Origin: an uncultured Blastocatellia bacterium
GTDB lineage: Bacteria > Acidobacteriota > Blastocatellia > Pyrinomonadales > Pyrinomonadaceae
Assembly (NCBI GenBank): GCA_946480785.1
Contig: CAMLLD010000052.1
Location: 1 to 46,788 of the forward strand
Length of the DNA stretch: 46,788 nucleotides
Reading direction: 5' to 3'
A program made the position numbers and the translations under genes. This document shows, piece by piece, positions 25,621 through 35,596 of the stretch. Within the stretch, counting starts at the first letter, position 1. Each line of letters starts with the position of its first letter. Below the pieces are notes generated by a model. That model ran no database searches, was not told the origin of the DNA, and worked only from the letters and a program-made list of their open reading frames with translations.

Positions 25621-26553
25621 TTGAGAACTCCGGCAACGTCAGTCTTCTTAAGCGCAATCACTGTATTGGCGCTTGCAAGCGTCCCCTCTGCGCAGCGATC
25701 GAACCCCACTCTCATTTGTAGAAAACCAGTGCTCGCGGCGCTGAAGCCGATGCCGCGGCTCGATTATCCGTGTGACGAACAGTTACAGGATTGGGACGAG
25801 AAGACCCTCACGCTGCCGGCGCGTGTCGAAGCGATTAAGAGTTTGACGTCTGAGCTCGCGTCGTTTTCCGATCCGGCTTGGTGGGCGGCGGACCCCGTGG
25901 ACTTGAGCGTCTGCGATTACGCGCAGAAGCCCGGTCCACTGACATCAACGCAGCGTCACGATTTTCTCGGCGGCGAGTATTTATTTTGGTTGTTTGGCAA
26001 CGAGCGAATGCGGCTCGTGTTGATTCCCGATCCCTGTTACCAAACGCAGTACGGCGGGTCGAACGCGTTCTTGTTGTACCGCAACGGTGAGCGAGTTCCT
26101 CGCTATGGCGATCGATCTCCGCGCGACCGCAACCGCGTTACTCGTAACCGCGACCCAATCGTCGTTACTCAAGTTCTTAACGGCTACTTCTCACGCGCCG
26201 ACAACTCAGTCGGACTCGCATTCGCGAAACTCGGCACGGAAGACATCATCGAGATCTCCACCGGCAGCGGCGGCCTCAACCCATCTCTCACCAACTACTA
26301 CTTCACGATCGATCCACACTCGAAACGCGCCATCCCAAAGAAACTCTTCGTCGGCGACCACGGCCCAACCAACGAGATCAGCTCAGCAATGTTGCTCGAG
26401 ACCAACGGCCCCGAACCACTGAAGCTGATCCGCGGCCACTCACTCGCCCCGTCCTTCATCATCTACACCGACACCGAGAACGGCAAACTCCACGACAGCG
26501 GCCGCACCCTCAATCGCAAAATCCTTCGCTGGAACGGGCACGTTTACCGCTGA
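25621..26553 (+). CDS. secreted protein of unknown function, TTG start
   Basis: A 310-residue protein I do not recognise. The only start that includes the signal peptide is a TTG at 25621, three bases after the hydratase stop (AAGTAGAG upstream). The signal sequence runs to about residue 24 (SVPSAQ). Four cysteines at 33, 51, 98 and 139 could form two disulfides outside the cytoplasm. Distinct stretches are DPAWWAADPVDLSVCDY, FLGGEYLFWLFGNERM and an Arg/Asp-rich run near 158-172. The downstream part is beta-rich and polar. Because of the tight spacing it may be the last gene of the beta-oxidation/PilZ transcript. The next gene begins 92 bases later with its own ribosome binding site. Confidence 0.75.
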   Translation: MRTPATSVFLSAITVLALASVPSAQRSNPTLICRKPVLAALKPMPRLDYPCDEQLQDWDEKTLTLPARVEAIKSLTSELASFSDPAWWAADPVDLSVCDYAQKPGPLTSTQRHDFLGGEYLFWLFGNERMRLVLIPDPCYQTQYGGSNAFLLYRNGERVPRYGDRSPRDRNRVTRNRDPIVVTQVLNGYFSRADNSVGLAFAKLGTEDIIEISTGSGGLNPSLTNYYFTIDPHSKRAIPKKLFVGDHGPTNEISSAMLLETNGPEPLKLIRGHSLAPSFIIYTDTENGKLHDSGRTLNRKILRWNGHVYR

Positions 26554-26645
26554 TTTCCCCGCCAGTAATATTTCGCGCAAAAAAAGCATTACGAGTTAGA
26601 GGACAAACAATTTGGATCGAAACCGCAAACGATTCGAGGTGCGAA

Positions 26646-28499
26646 ATGACTGTATTCATGGCCCGTAATACCGATGCCGCCGTCGAAAGAATCTTTCCTC
26701 CAATCACTCCAGACCTGTACGCGCCGGACACAAGCGCAGCGAAGTTGAATGCCGACCAAGCTGCCGCACGACGACTACTCGCCTCGTCAGTTCAGTTGAC
26801 CGCACGCGCGCAATACTTCCCGGGCAGACACAACACGCGCGAACGCTTTAGCCGCCTGCTCCTCATCCACCATCGAGCGTTCGACTTCGAACGTGAAGGA
26901 CAGTTCACGCAGGCTGATTACTTTTGGGAAGAGCTGCACACGCAGTTCGTCGCCCTGTGCAAGAACGAGCTGGTGTGGTATTCGCTCGCCGAGTCGCTTG
27001 CGGCCGAGCAACCGCAGTTGCTGGTGTTGAATGATGCTTCGAAACTCGAGAACAGCTTTGTCGAAGAGCTACTCATTGATACGCACGCAGCATTCTTCAA
27101 TGGATACGCTGAAAGCGCCGGAGGGTTGACTGTCGACAGTCGTGCGTGGAACCACCTCGACTATGTGAAGGCTTTGTTGGACAGCAGCGGGCTGAGCGAC
27201 AAGCAAAAGTTTCGGCTCATCAAGGTCGCCACCAGGGCCCGGATCGAGCTCTACGAAAAAGCGAAACGCTGGACCGAGGTAGCGGCGCTCTGTACGTCTA
27301 TGTTGCGGTACAACCCTGACGCTGTTTACTACGAGGATCGGCTGTCCAACGCCAATCTGGATCAGAGGATCGCGCACTACCTTAACGCTGCCCATCCGGG
27401 CGGCCATGAAGCGGATCAGCTCGCAGCCGCGATCGCTGATCTGGAGCGGCTGCAAAGTATCTATCCCTTCGACGCCACGCTTTACAAGAAACTCAACACC
27501 CTCTGCTACCAGTTAGCCCAAAACCTCAATGCAGCACACGAGGTGTCACGTGGCCTCGTCTACGCGCAAAAGGCGCTAACGATCGATCCGTCCGACTCGA
27601 AGAGCAGAGATCTTCTCCGAGAGCTCACGGCAAGCATGAACGAGTTGAAGGATCGCGCGAAAACGACCAGCGGTCCGCCAGGCCCGCAAATCGGCGAAAG
27701 CGGGCCGTTTCTGTTCGACGAGGTGAGGACCGGTTTCAGTCTGCTCGAGGCTTACAGAGATTCCGACGAGGCCAGGAAATTGGCTGAAGCCGCTCGCCTT
27801 GCAAAGGCCGTAAATTTGTGGCGACGCATAGGTCTGCCGAAGCCGGCTGATCGGTGGACCAATCGATCGCTGGCGTTGCAGCAAGCGATCGACAGCATCG
27901 TGGTTCGGCGTCCGCCAACAGTCGAGGCAATTGAACAGGCATGGCAACAGTCGAGCGAAACGGACGAAGATCTGCGCCAACTCGACTGTGACCGGGTTTG
28001 TCGCTACCTCAAGCAGAGATTGTTGAAGCACGGTCCGCCGGCTCGCGACATCACGGATCAGTCGTCTGCCTTTGTACTCAAGACCGCTTCAACCCCGGCA
28101 CTGAAGCAAGCTGGTCCACCCTTCGCTTTTTGGCTCTTCAGCCGGCGAGACCTGCCCGCCAAAATTCGTGCCGCGGCGGTGATCGTCCTTTTCCTTTTGG
28201 CGAGTGTGGCTTTCGTGAAGGATATGTACGCGCGCAGCGTTCGCACAGCTTCCTATCAAAGCATTCTCAAAGCTTCAGACCAGCGAAACTATTTGGAGGT
28301 GATCGAAGGCGCGGAGGCCTTTCTGTCACATCCCCTGATCGCGTCAACCGATGATCGCGACGCGAAAGTCATCGAGCAGTATCGCAAAGCACTTGTGTTG
28401 TGGGTGGCACGGCAGCCAGGAGCGATCACTCCGCAAGCAACTGCGCACATTCAAAGGTATCAGCAACTGGTTGGCAATCGTAATGGAGGTGGCTTATGA
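26646..28499 (+). CDS. large helical-repeat protein with one C-terminal membrane segment
   Basis: A 617-residue protein of unknown function. The first 500 residues are charged and alpha-helical, with TPR-like pieces (for example LERLQSIYPFDATLYKKL and YAQKALTIDPSDSKSRD near 260-325). A Pro/Gly-rich break near 340 and another helical part follow. One hydrophobic segment at about 505-525 (AAAVIVLFLLASVAFV) would place the long N-terminal part in the cytoplasm and about 90 residues outside. GAGGT at 26636-26640 supports the ATG. The stop overlaps the start of the 1193-residue gene (ATGA), so it is translationally coupled to it and belongs with the CHAT protease gene further down. No known domain is identified by eye. 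Confidence 0.8.
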   Translation: MTVFMARNTDAAVERIFPPITPDLYAPDTSAAKLNADQAAARRLLASSVQLTARAQYFPGRHNTRERFSRLLLIHHRAFDFEREGQFTQADYFWEELHTQFVALCKNELVWYSLAESLAAEQPQLLVLNDASKLENSFVEELLIDTHAAFFNGYAESAGGLTVDSRAWNHLDYVKALLDSSGLSDKQKFRLIKVATRARIELYEKAKRWTEVAALCTSMLRYNPDAVYYEDRLSNANLDQRIAHYLNAAHPGGHEADQLAAAIADLERLQSIYPFDATLYKKLNTLCYQLAQNLNAAHEVSRGLVYAQKALTIDPSDSKSRDLLRELTASMNELKDRAKTTSGPPGPQIGESGPFLFDEVRTGFSLLEAYRDSDEARKLAEAARLAKAVNLWRRIGLPKPADRWTNRSLALQQAIDSIVVRRPPTVEAIEQAWQQSSETDEDLRQLDCDRVCRYLKQRLLKHGPPARDITDQSSAFVLKTASTPALKQAGPPFAFWLFSRRDLPAKIRAAAVIVLFLLASVAFVKDMYARSVRTASYQSILKASDQRNYLEVIEGAEAFLSHPLIASTDDRDAKVIEQYRKALVLWVARQPGAITPQATAHIQRYQQLVGNRNGGGL

Positions 28500-31400
28500 A
28501 AAGATCTATCAACGTCCTCAGCATTCTGGTGCTCATTTGCGCCGCAGTAATGTTTTATTACCTGTTCCGCGCCGCAAACACGGCCAGCGCCAGCGTGGCC
28601 TTCGCCGGTTTTCCCATCAACCAGCCTCGGACAATTCGTTTCGAGGTGAACAAGGAAGCGCTCGAAGACAAGAGTCAGCGCGAAAGGCTGGACCAGGCGC
28701 GGGACTGGTTGCTGTATGCGGTTGTTTCTGAATCCGGCAAGTCGGTTAAGGAATTGGGCGAGATGCTCTACGACCTGCCCGCCACGCGCAGCGGTTACAT
28801 GCATCACGTTGGCAATTTCGAATACGGTGAAACGCGGTCCCGCTTTATCGGCGACGGCCAGGTCGTCGCGCTCGTTCCCGCTGACAATAGCGCCGAACGA
28901 ACGGACCAGTTGGCCCACATTGCCGACGAACACCGCAAGAACACAGGTGAGATCCCAAAGTCGATCCTGGTTTTCGACTACAAGCTAAACCTTGATGGGC
29001 AGCAGAACATCAGTTCCGGTGAGATCACTCGCCGCGAGGCCATCAGCGGCGATCGGCTATTCACCGCCGCGGCCGGGTACTTCGAAAACACGATCAATAG
29101 TCTCGACGATCTCAACAATTTCATGAGGCAAGTTGACGATCTGGTTTTCGCGGATCGCAATGGCGAGGTTCTCAAGCTGGGCGGGCGCAAGATTCTTGGT
29201 CGTCCGTACCGGGGCATCGGCGTTGAAGACGTGGCGGCGATCTGGCAATCAGGTAACAAGCTCAAGGGCCAACCGCACGGCAGCGGCTTTTCGCTCGATC
29301 CGGCGTATCGCTTTGACAAGATAAGGCACTTCTTCGACACGACACTCGTCCCTATTTACGAACAGTTCTCCGCTTACAATTCCTTGTACCCGGAGCAATC
29401 ATTACGACCGATTTGGCCTTACACCGCACCGCTGCGCCGCAGCCCCTCGGTGACTGTTTCAGAAGTACGTGAAGGACTCGACGCCTGCAAGATAGAACCG
29501 CTCTTCACATGGTTTGACGAGCAGCGAGAGGCGAACCCCGAAATGATGAACCTTATCGACATGATGTTGACGAGAGGGTTGCCGCGAAGCTCGCCGGAAG
29601 AAACGATCACCTTGGAAGATCTGATTACCTACGGCTTCGGTTTCCAGCAGGCACGTTATGACGGCGATCTACAAGGAACCCAGGTCGGCATGGTGCTCTT
29701 CTATACGGACCTCGTCGCGAAGCTCTGGGGCTTTGATTACAAGAGCAGCACACCGCGCGAGATCAGTGATTTCCGATCCGGCGTGGCTATTAATAAAACT
29801 CAGCCGTCGATCTTCAACAAGCAGATGAAAGACATGCCTTACTCGCGTTTGTGGTTTGGTCCCGATACTAAGGGTTATCAGGCCACTGACGGCAACCGCC
29901 GTTTGGCGTTCGCCAGGAAAGCGACGAGATTGTTTGCGAAGTCGGCCAAGAATGCCAGGTTACAAAACGAAGTAGAAGCAAATCCCGCGACGGCCGCATT
30001 TATCAACTGGTGGGACGATCATTTCGAGGAAGTGGCCCGCTACGAACCTCAATACGAGCGACTGAACCAGATAATGAAATGGAGTTTGCTGATCAGTTGG
30101 TTGAACCAGACAGGGCAAGGCAATCAACTCGGTTTCCTCAGCAATCCCGACATGGTCAAGCGCAATTACCGGTTCCCGGATTGGGTGAAGCAGCAAAAGG
30201 ATCTGCGTTTCAATAAGTGGAGCCAGGACATGTTCATTCCGAACACCAAGTGTTCCACCACCGAGGCGCTGCCGCTCCTCTCCTCTGAGAACTTCGCGGC
30301 GCCCGGTGAAAAGATCGCAAAGCATTTCCTGATCGGAGGCGTATCGCTCGGAGAGGAAGAACTTTTTGCCGGACGCACTCTTTTATCAGCCGAAACAAAA
30401 GTTCCCTCGCTTGCGGTTCGGTCCACGCTCGACTTGTCGCCGATGAAGTCGAGTGAAGAAGCTTTGGAGCTGATGGAGGGAACGGCTTACAAATTCGAGA
30501 GTGTGGCGGAAAACCGCCTCTCAGTTACCGCGGTGCCGCGACACGAGGCCATGCTTCGTGACGGCTACGGAGACCTCGTTTCGAGCCCGTTCAAACACGT
30601 GCTTGCCGATGAAGGCGGCGGAGCGCTGAACGTAGCCACAAAGTATGGCGAAACTGAAGTCGGTAAACTCGCAATCTCGCCTACTGAAAATGGATTCACT
30701 ATTGGGTGGTATAGCCGTGACCTCGAACTCGGTCAATCAGTAGCGCGTCAACTCAGCGTCGCTACCGCTCCCGAAAAGTTTCTCGCCGAGAATCCGCTCG
30801 TGGAAACAGCAATAAAACTTCAAGGGGACGAAGGCTATCTCGTGAAGTTAAGCGGCTCGGAGCGCTGGACGCGGCTAAGCTTCCAGGCGAAACCATCCGC
30901 AAATATAGAAGCCGGTTGGGAGGCGCGCTTCGCCGACACGGTGAGTACGTCGAAGCCGGTGGACGTCGCCTGGTGGGATCAGTCGAAAGTGGCTGAACAA
31001 CTCGGCGGAGACGATTACCTGATGGTCGCACGCAATCAAAAATCCGGTGCAAAGTTGCTTGAGGTGACTTCGGACCCGCCGGTCGCGGCTAGTGAGCGGG
31101 TCACGATCATGAACGGTGAGCAGAAAATCGAGGCGCTCGTCGATCCACGTTCGGAATCAATCTACGTCAAGTACGCAGATCTGTCTGAAGCGCTACAACG
31201 CGACCCCGGCGAATTTCAGCGCGTGCTTTCGCGAATAGAGATTACCGAAGATGGAGTTCTGCGGCTTCCAGGCGCAAACCCGTACGACACGGCGCTGGGC
31301 CAGCAACTCGGCGCTCGAAGCTACACCAGTCTCGCTAAACAGTTGTCGGAATCGCCCGCCAACTTCAAAGCCTCGCTCGAGAATAATTTCAAAGGCGCAC

Positions 31401-32077
31401 TCACAAATACTGACAATCTCCTCGCTAGTCGCAACTACGACATCGTGGACAGCCAGCTCGACGAACTGATCGAATTTTATGGTCCACGCCAGGAACTCAT
31501 GATCCGGAAGGGTGTGGCCCAGATTGGAAAAGGGCAGATCGGCTCGGCCGCGGAGACTCTCGATGAAACCATCGCGTCGCTGCCGTCATCGGAGCGCACA
31601 ATCTTCTTCGACGAGATAAACCAGCGCTTGCGAACGAGTGCCGAGGAATTCAATCTGCTCCAGCTAGCAGACGACGGCAAGAGTTTTACTGGTCATTGCC
31701 GGATACCAAGTTTAGCTCAGGGGTCAAAAATCTCGCCGGAAGCCATTCAATACAAGTCGGCGACGATCTACATCGAGGACAGTCCGCGACTCAACAACCT
31801 GGATTGGAACGTCAACGTCGAGGCGTCGCTGAATGAAGTTGTATCCGGCGACTTTGGCGAGGTCATAAAACTGCCTCGCGGTAACATCAGCAAGTTTCGG
31901 CCCACTGAGATTTATGCGGAAGACGTCGGCAAAACTTTCCACGCTGTGCAGCAAACGACCACGCAATACAATCTGCGTATCCCGCTTCCCACCGGGCTCG
32001 GAACGCAGTGCCAAAACGGAGAACAAGATCGAGACTGCGGCGATGTATATCTCGTCGTCGATCGGTCGCGAAGATGA
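28496..32077 (+). CDS. very large membrane-anchored protein of unknown function
   Basis: A 1193-residue protein that I cannot assign to a family. It starts with a basic N terminus and one membrane helix or uncleaved signal (about 4-24), so the rest is probably outside the cytoplasm. The N-terminal third is helical and rich in aromatic residues (IKSILVFDYK-type alternation near 155, WWDDHFEEVARY near 505). The middle part, about 600-860, looks beta-rich. A region near 970-1040 looks like helical repeats (RKGVAQIGKGQIGSAAETLD). A final beta part has Cys-x6-Cys near the end (CQNGEQDRDC). It overlaps the upstream gene by four bases and is followed six bases later by the CHAT protease gene. Its length and place make it the centre of the cluster. 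Confidence 0.8.
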   Translation: MKRSINVLSILVLICAAVMFYYLFRAANTASASVAFAGFPINQPRTIRFEVNKEALEDKSQRERLDQARDWLLYAVVSESGKSVKELGEMLYDLPATRSGYMHHVGNFEYGETRSRFIGDGQVVALVPADNSAERTDQLAHIADEHRKNTGEIPKSILVFDYKLNLDGQQNISSGEITRREAISGDRLFTAAAGYFENTINSLDDLNNFMRQVDDLVFADRNGEVLKLGGRKILGRPYRGIGVEDVAAIWQSGNKLKGQPHGSGFSLDPAYRFDKIRHFFDTTLVPIYEQFSAYNSLYPEQSLRPIWPYTAPLRRSPSVTVSEVREGLDACKIEPLFTWFDEQREANPEMMNLIDMMLTRGLPRSSPEETITLEDLITYGFGFQQARYDGDLQGTQVGMVLFYTDLVAKLWGFDYKSSTPREISDFRSGVAINKTQPSIFNKQMKDMPYSRLWFGPDTKGYQATDGNRRLAFARKATRLFAKSAKNARLQNEVEANPATAAFINWWDDHFEEVARYEPQYERLNQIMKWSLLISWLNQTGQGNQLGFLSNPDMVKRNYRFPDWVKQQKDLRFNKWSQDMFIPNTKCSTTEALPLLSSENFAAPGEKIAKHFLIGGVSLGEEELFAGRTLLSAETKVPSLAVRSTLDLSPMKSSEEALELMEGTAYKFESVAENRLSVTAVPRHEAMLRDGYGDLVSSPFKHVLADEGGGALNVATKYGETEVGKLAISPTENGFTIGWYSRDLELGQSVARQLSVATAPEKFLAENPLVETAIKLQGDEGYLVKLSGSERWTRLSFQAKPSANIEAGWEARFADTVSTSKPVDVAWWDQSKVAEQLGGDDYLMVARNQKSGAKLLEVTSDPPVAASERVTIMNGEQKIEALVDPRSESIYVKYADLSEALQRDPGEFQRVLSRIEITEDGVLRLPGANPYDTALGQQLGARSYTSLAKQLSESPANFKASLENNFKGALTNTDNLLASRNYDIVDSQLDELIEFYGPRQELMIRKGVAQIGKGQIGSAAETLDETIASLPSSERTIFFDEINQRLRTSAEEFNLLQLADDGKSFTGHCRIPSLAQGSKISPEAIQYKSATIYIEDSPRLNNLDWNVNVEASLNEVVSGDFGEVIKLPRGNISKFRPTEIYAEDVGKTFHAVQQTTTQYNLRIPLPTGLGTQCQNGEQDRDCGDVYLVVDRSRR

Positions 32078-32083
32078 GGGCCT

Positions 32084-35038
32084 TTGAAGTTGACTCTGCC
32101 CGCGTCAATCGATGAGATGGAGTTTGAGTTTCGGCTGGCAGAACAGGCCAGGCGAGCGGGCAAGTTTAGGCTGGCCCTCGATCGCTACCTCACGATTATT
32201 TCGCGGCGTCAGGCTGCGCTGGCTCAACGAAGCAGGTCGCAAATGGAGGCGGCTGATATCGTCGTCCTCGAGCGCACAGCCGAACTTGCGGTTCTCTTCG
32301 GCCATGACGAGGGTGCGGATAGCTTGCTGGCGGGCATGGCATCCGCACTCGAGTCGGGCAGCAACTTCTTCGGCGCGGACTACACCGTTATCAAACGCAT
32401 CCACCTCGCACTCAACTTCGGTCGTCTCAAGGATGCGCAAAAACTGTTCAGGACACTCGAGCCGCGGATCGGCGACGTGAGATCGATCGTCATCACCGAA
32501 GCCGGGCTCGACGATTGGGAATCCTCCTGTCGCTGGCCCGGCACGAAACCTTCCGATCGGACCGTAATCTTTGCCTTTTTGTATTTGGTTCTTGGTTCGT
32601 TGCTCAGTTCGCTGGGCCGATATCGGGACGCGCTCTTGATGTTGCGCCGGGGCCTGCACTTTACCGCGCCCGATGCTCCCAATCTCGCGCGTCACGCCGC
32701 CATTCCCTTGCAACTCACGATCGTCACCGCGCTCATCGAGCAAGGGAACCTCGTCGCTGCGAGGAACCAACTAGATGCGCTCCAATCGGTTAACAAGACA
32801 AACAATCCCGGCTTCTACGTGCGACTGCTGGAGCTCGACGCGAAGATGAGAATGCTTCAGGGCGACTTTGGTGGCGCACTCAAAAAATATTCGGAAGTTC
32901 GGAGTTGCTGTAAACAATATGCTTTCAGCAGAGCTGAGTACGTCGCGATACTCAACCTGTCGAACGCGCTCATTTTTCTAAACCACATCAGTGCCGCTCA
33001 ACAGCTTCTCCTGTCTGTTCTGGATGGAGTCAAAACACTTCGCGAACAGGCAGTGTTGAGTCGAGCCGAACGCTTATTGGCTCTCGCAAATGAGCGCAGT
33101 GCTTCATTTGAAGGCAATGTCGCTGTAACGCCGCCACAGCAGCGTCAGCGGCCGGCGGCGCCCGTCAACGCGGACGCGGCGAAAGCTTTTGCGGATGTTT
33201 CTCAAAGCGCCGATTACTTATCGTTGTTTGAAGATCGCGTGCTTGAATTTCATTGGTATCTCGCCAATCGCAACCTGACGATGGCCCGCGAGATTGTTCG
33301 TCACCTCACCGAAGCATTTGGCCTGTCTGATTCGTGGCTTATCCACGCCAGACTCAAAGTGATCAAGGGCGCGCTCGAGTATTACGAAGGCAATTTCGTC
33401 CAGTCAGAATGCCACTTGCGTCAAAGCCTGGGTTCGCTCGAGGAGATCGGCTTGCGGCCTGATCTTTGGCAGGCACAAAGAATTCTGGGATGGTGTTGGG
33501 CGCGGTTGGGAATTGCGGCCAGCGCTTATCAACGGCTGATCGAAAGCAATCAGCATCTGCTAGCGACGATGACTGAGTCACTTCCGCCGGGCTATCAGTC
33601 GGTGTTCCTTTTGAACAAATGGACGGCCGACGAGGAATTCATCGCGGGAGAAGTGGTGCAACTCGAGCACCTGAGGACCGCGCTTGCTGCGAAGCCGTGG
33701 TTTCGCAAACCGCTGCTTCGTTGGTCGCTAATGAAACGTATTTACAGTTTGCAGCAGTACGTGGATCGTTTCAGACACTCTTTGACGAGACAGGAAAACG
33801 ATCGGAACGAGGCCCAAAAGGCGCCTTCGCTCTGGAGCTTCTTGCGGAGACGCCGGCGAGACAGAGTCACGATCTCTTATCTCGTATTACCCGATCGCGT
33901 GGTGATCATTTACGCGGGTTGGATGAAGCTGGACTTTGAAGTTGCGCCGGTCAGCCGCATTACGATCCGACAAACAGTGAGGCGGTGGCACGTCCTGGTA
34001 AATCACCTTTCGGCTCAGCGCGGCGAAACATCCGCTGCGATCTCGCAGGATTATCTGCTCGGCGACGACTATCTCGACCAATTACTCACCGGCAGAAATT
34101 TGCGTCCGGCGGTACGGACGTCAAAAGAAGAACCTGCGCTTGATGAAGCGAATCGGATTGCGGAAAGCCTCGCCCATCTGTTGCAACTGCCGGCTATTCT
34201 CAGTCGGCTGCCATCGCGCGTTCGCTCGTTGACGATTATTCCGCACGACAGCCTGCTTGGATTTCCGTTTGCCGCCGTTAGGCAGCAGGGCCGCTACCTG
34301 ATCGAACGGTTCGACTTGAATGTCGATGTTGGCTTCCTGGAGCGCGAAGAATCAAAGGCGTCGCCTGCAGAGGCGCGAGCGCTGTTCGTAGGGGTCTCAG
34401 CCGGAGTGACGGGGTTCTCACGATTACCCGGCGTGTTGCGGGAGATTGGGACGCTCGAGCAATGGTGCCGGGAACGCGGTCTGCTTTACGAGTCGCTGAT
34501 CGATGGCGCCGCCACGAAGGCGGCGGTCGTCGATCATCTGAACGACGCCTGCCTTCTTCACATAGCGTCGCACGGCGTGTTCAGGGCGGACCAGCCCGAC
34601 GCCTCCGGCCTGGTGCTGACTTCTCCGACCAATCACATCAACGTTCTTAGCCTGCGCGATCTATCGGCTCTGGATCTCGGAAATCTGCGTCATGTCAGTT
34701 TGTCGTCGTGTTCGTCTGCCGATAATTTCATTTGTCCGGGACGTTGGGTTATTGGGTTGCCGGAAACTCTCCGGCGCCGCGGAGTGGGAAGCGTGCTCGC
34801 GTGTTTGTGGGCCATCAACGATCGTTTTGCAACGGCGTTTGCGGCGAGATTTTATGAGTATGTGAACAGTTACCGGCGCGACGAAGCTCTGAGGCTCACA
34901 CAGCTTGACTGTTTGCATCAGGCGCACCACGATGGCCAAGTCCGACCGCTTGAGAATGTAGAAGGAATTGATACCGCCGATCCATCTTACTGGGCCAGTT
35001 ATATTCTCTGTGGAGATCCAAATCGATTGAAGTTGTGA
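32084..35038 (+). CDS. helical-repeat CHAT-domain cysteine protease
   Basis: A 984-residue protein. The N-terminal two thirds (about 12-560) is made of TPR-like helical pairs (for example LAEQARRAGKFRLALDRYL). The C-terminal third is a CHAT domain of the caspase clan: it begins around SLTIIPHDSLLGFPFAAV near 715-735, has His826 and His830 in HIASHGVF, Cys876 in LSSCSSAD, and the usual ending WASYILCGDP. His830 and Cys876 form the expected dyad, so it should be an active peptidase. The start at TTG 32084 is uncertain; a second TTG at 32090 is better spaced from GAGGG, and an ATG lies at 32117. It follows the 1193-residue gene by six bases. The target and trigger are unknown; CHAT proteases commonly act in stress or conflict responses. 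Confidence 0.9.
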   Translation: MKLTLPASIDEMEFEFRLAEQARRAGKFRLALDRYLTIISRRQAALAQRSRSQMEAADIVVLERTAELAVLFGHDEGADSLLAGMASALESGSNFFGADYTVIKRIHLALNFGRLKDAQKLFRTLEPRIGDVRSIVITEAGLDDWESSCRWPGTKPSDRTVIFAFLYLVLGSLLSSLGRYRDALLMLRRGLHFTAPDAPNLARHAAIPLQLTIVTALIEQGNLVAARNQLDALQSVNKTNNPGFYVRLLELDAKMRMLQGDFGGALKKYSEVRSCCKQYAFSRAEYVAILNLSNALIFLNHISAAQQLLLSVLDGVKTLREQAVLSRAERLLALANERSASFEGNVAVTPPQQRQRPAAPVNADAAKAFADVSQSADYLSLFEDRVLEFHWYLANRNLTMAREIVRHLTEAFGLSDSWLIHARLKVIKGALEYYEGNFVQSECHLRQSLGSLEEIGLRPDLWQAQRILGWCWARLGIAASAYQRLIESNQHLLATMTESLPPGYQSVFLLNKWTADEEFIAGEVVQLEHLRTALAAKPWFRKPLLRWSLMKRIYSLQQYVDRFRHSLTRQENDRNEAQKAPSLWSFLRRRRRDRVTISYLVLPDRVVIIYAGWMKLDFEVAPVSRITIRQTVRRWHVLVNHLSAQRGETSAAISQDYLLGDDYLDQLLTGRNLRPAVRTSKEEPALDEANRIAESLAHLLQLPAILSRLPSRVRSLTIIPHDSLLGFPFAAVRQQGRYLIERFDLNVDVGFLEREESKASPAEARALFVGVSAGVTGFSRLPGVLREIGTLEQWCRERGLLYESLIDGAATKAAVVDHLNDACLLHIASHGVFRADQPDASGLVLTSPTNHINVLSLRDLSALDLGNLRHVSLSSCSSADNFICPGRWVIGLPETLRRRGVGSVLACLWAINDRFATAFAARFYEYVNSYRRDEALRLTQLDCLHQAHHDGQVRPLENVEGIDTADPSYWASYILCGDPNRLKL

Positions 35039-35041
35039 CCG

Positions 35042-35080
35042 TTACCAGCACTCACTCGCTTCGTTTGGGGCCGTCGCTAA
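35042..35080 (+). repeat. degenerate copy of the tRNA-Ala 5' end and its leader
   Basis: This 39-base stretch aligns with 37906-37945, the last 26 bases before tRNA-Ala plus its first 14 bases. By hand count 32 of 40 columns are identical, with seven mismatches and one gap. Shared pieces include TTACCAG, ACTCAC, TTCGT and GGGGCCGT. Similarity ends at 35080, so the rest of the tRNA is absent. It starts three bases after the CHAT stop codon. Confidence 0.7.
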
Positions 35081-35434
35081 TTCTCTTGCCGTAGATCCAG
35101 CAACCATCAGCCGCGATATTCAATAACTTCGGAGGTGGCGAAGGTCTTTGCTTGGGGGACGATTTTGTTCTCAGACGCATAGTATTGCAAATCAAATCAA
35201 TTATATCGCTAAACCTTCCGAATCAGCCTCACATGTCCGTCCAACGAAGAATGCCGTGACCACCCGTTGGACATCGCCGAAATAGACCATTAGGTGTTGA
35301 AGCTCGCTGTAGATCAGCGCCCACACTCTGGAGGATAAATCAGAGCGGGCGAAATAAGCCAAGGCAATGAAATGATTTCGTCTGATATGTCATTAATAGT
35401 GACGCACCCGACATAGGATTTAGACAGATGATCC

Positions 35435-35596
35435 ATGGCCACGAAACCCAGCGGTAAAAAATCGAAGAAATCCCGTACGACAAAGGAAAACTCGGGCGCG
35501 AAAAAAACTTACACGACAGCCCAGTGCTGCAAAGAAGAAAAACCAAGGAAAGTAGCAATGAACCGAGACTGCCGCGGTTGCCCAAACTCTCGGTGA
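35435..35596 (+). CDS. possible 53-residue Lys-rich small protein or gene remnant
   Basis: An ATG frame encodes a Lys/Arg/Ser-rich start (TKPSGKKSKKS) and a Cys-containing end (CRGCPNSR). There is no ribosome binding site. The overlapping frame that ends at 35643 reads PRLPRLPKLSVTDSVERPIV, which also looks protein-like, so this may be a frameshifted relic of a longer basic protein rather than a working gene. Confidence 0.22.
   Translation: MATKPSGKKSKKSRTTKENSGAKKTYTTAQCCKEEKPRKVAMNRDCRGCPNSR

Noticed and set aside
32084..35038. CHAT protease as part of Craspase or a gasdermin defence module
   Set aside because: There is no gRAMP/Cas7-11, CRISPR array or gasdermin-sized partner gene nearby.
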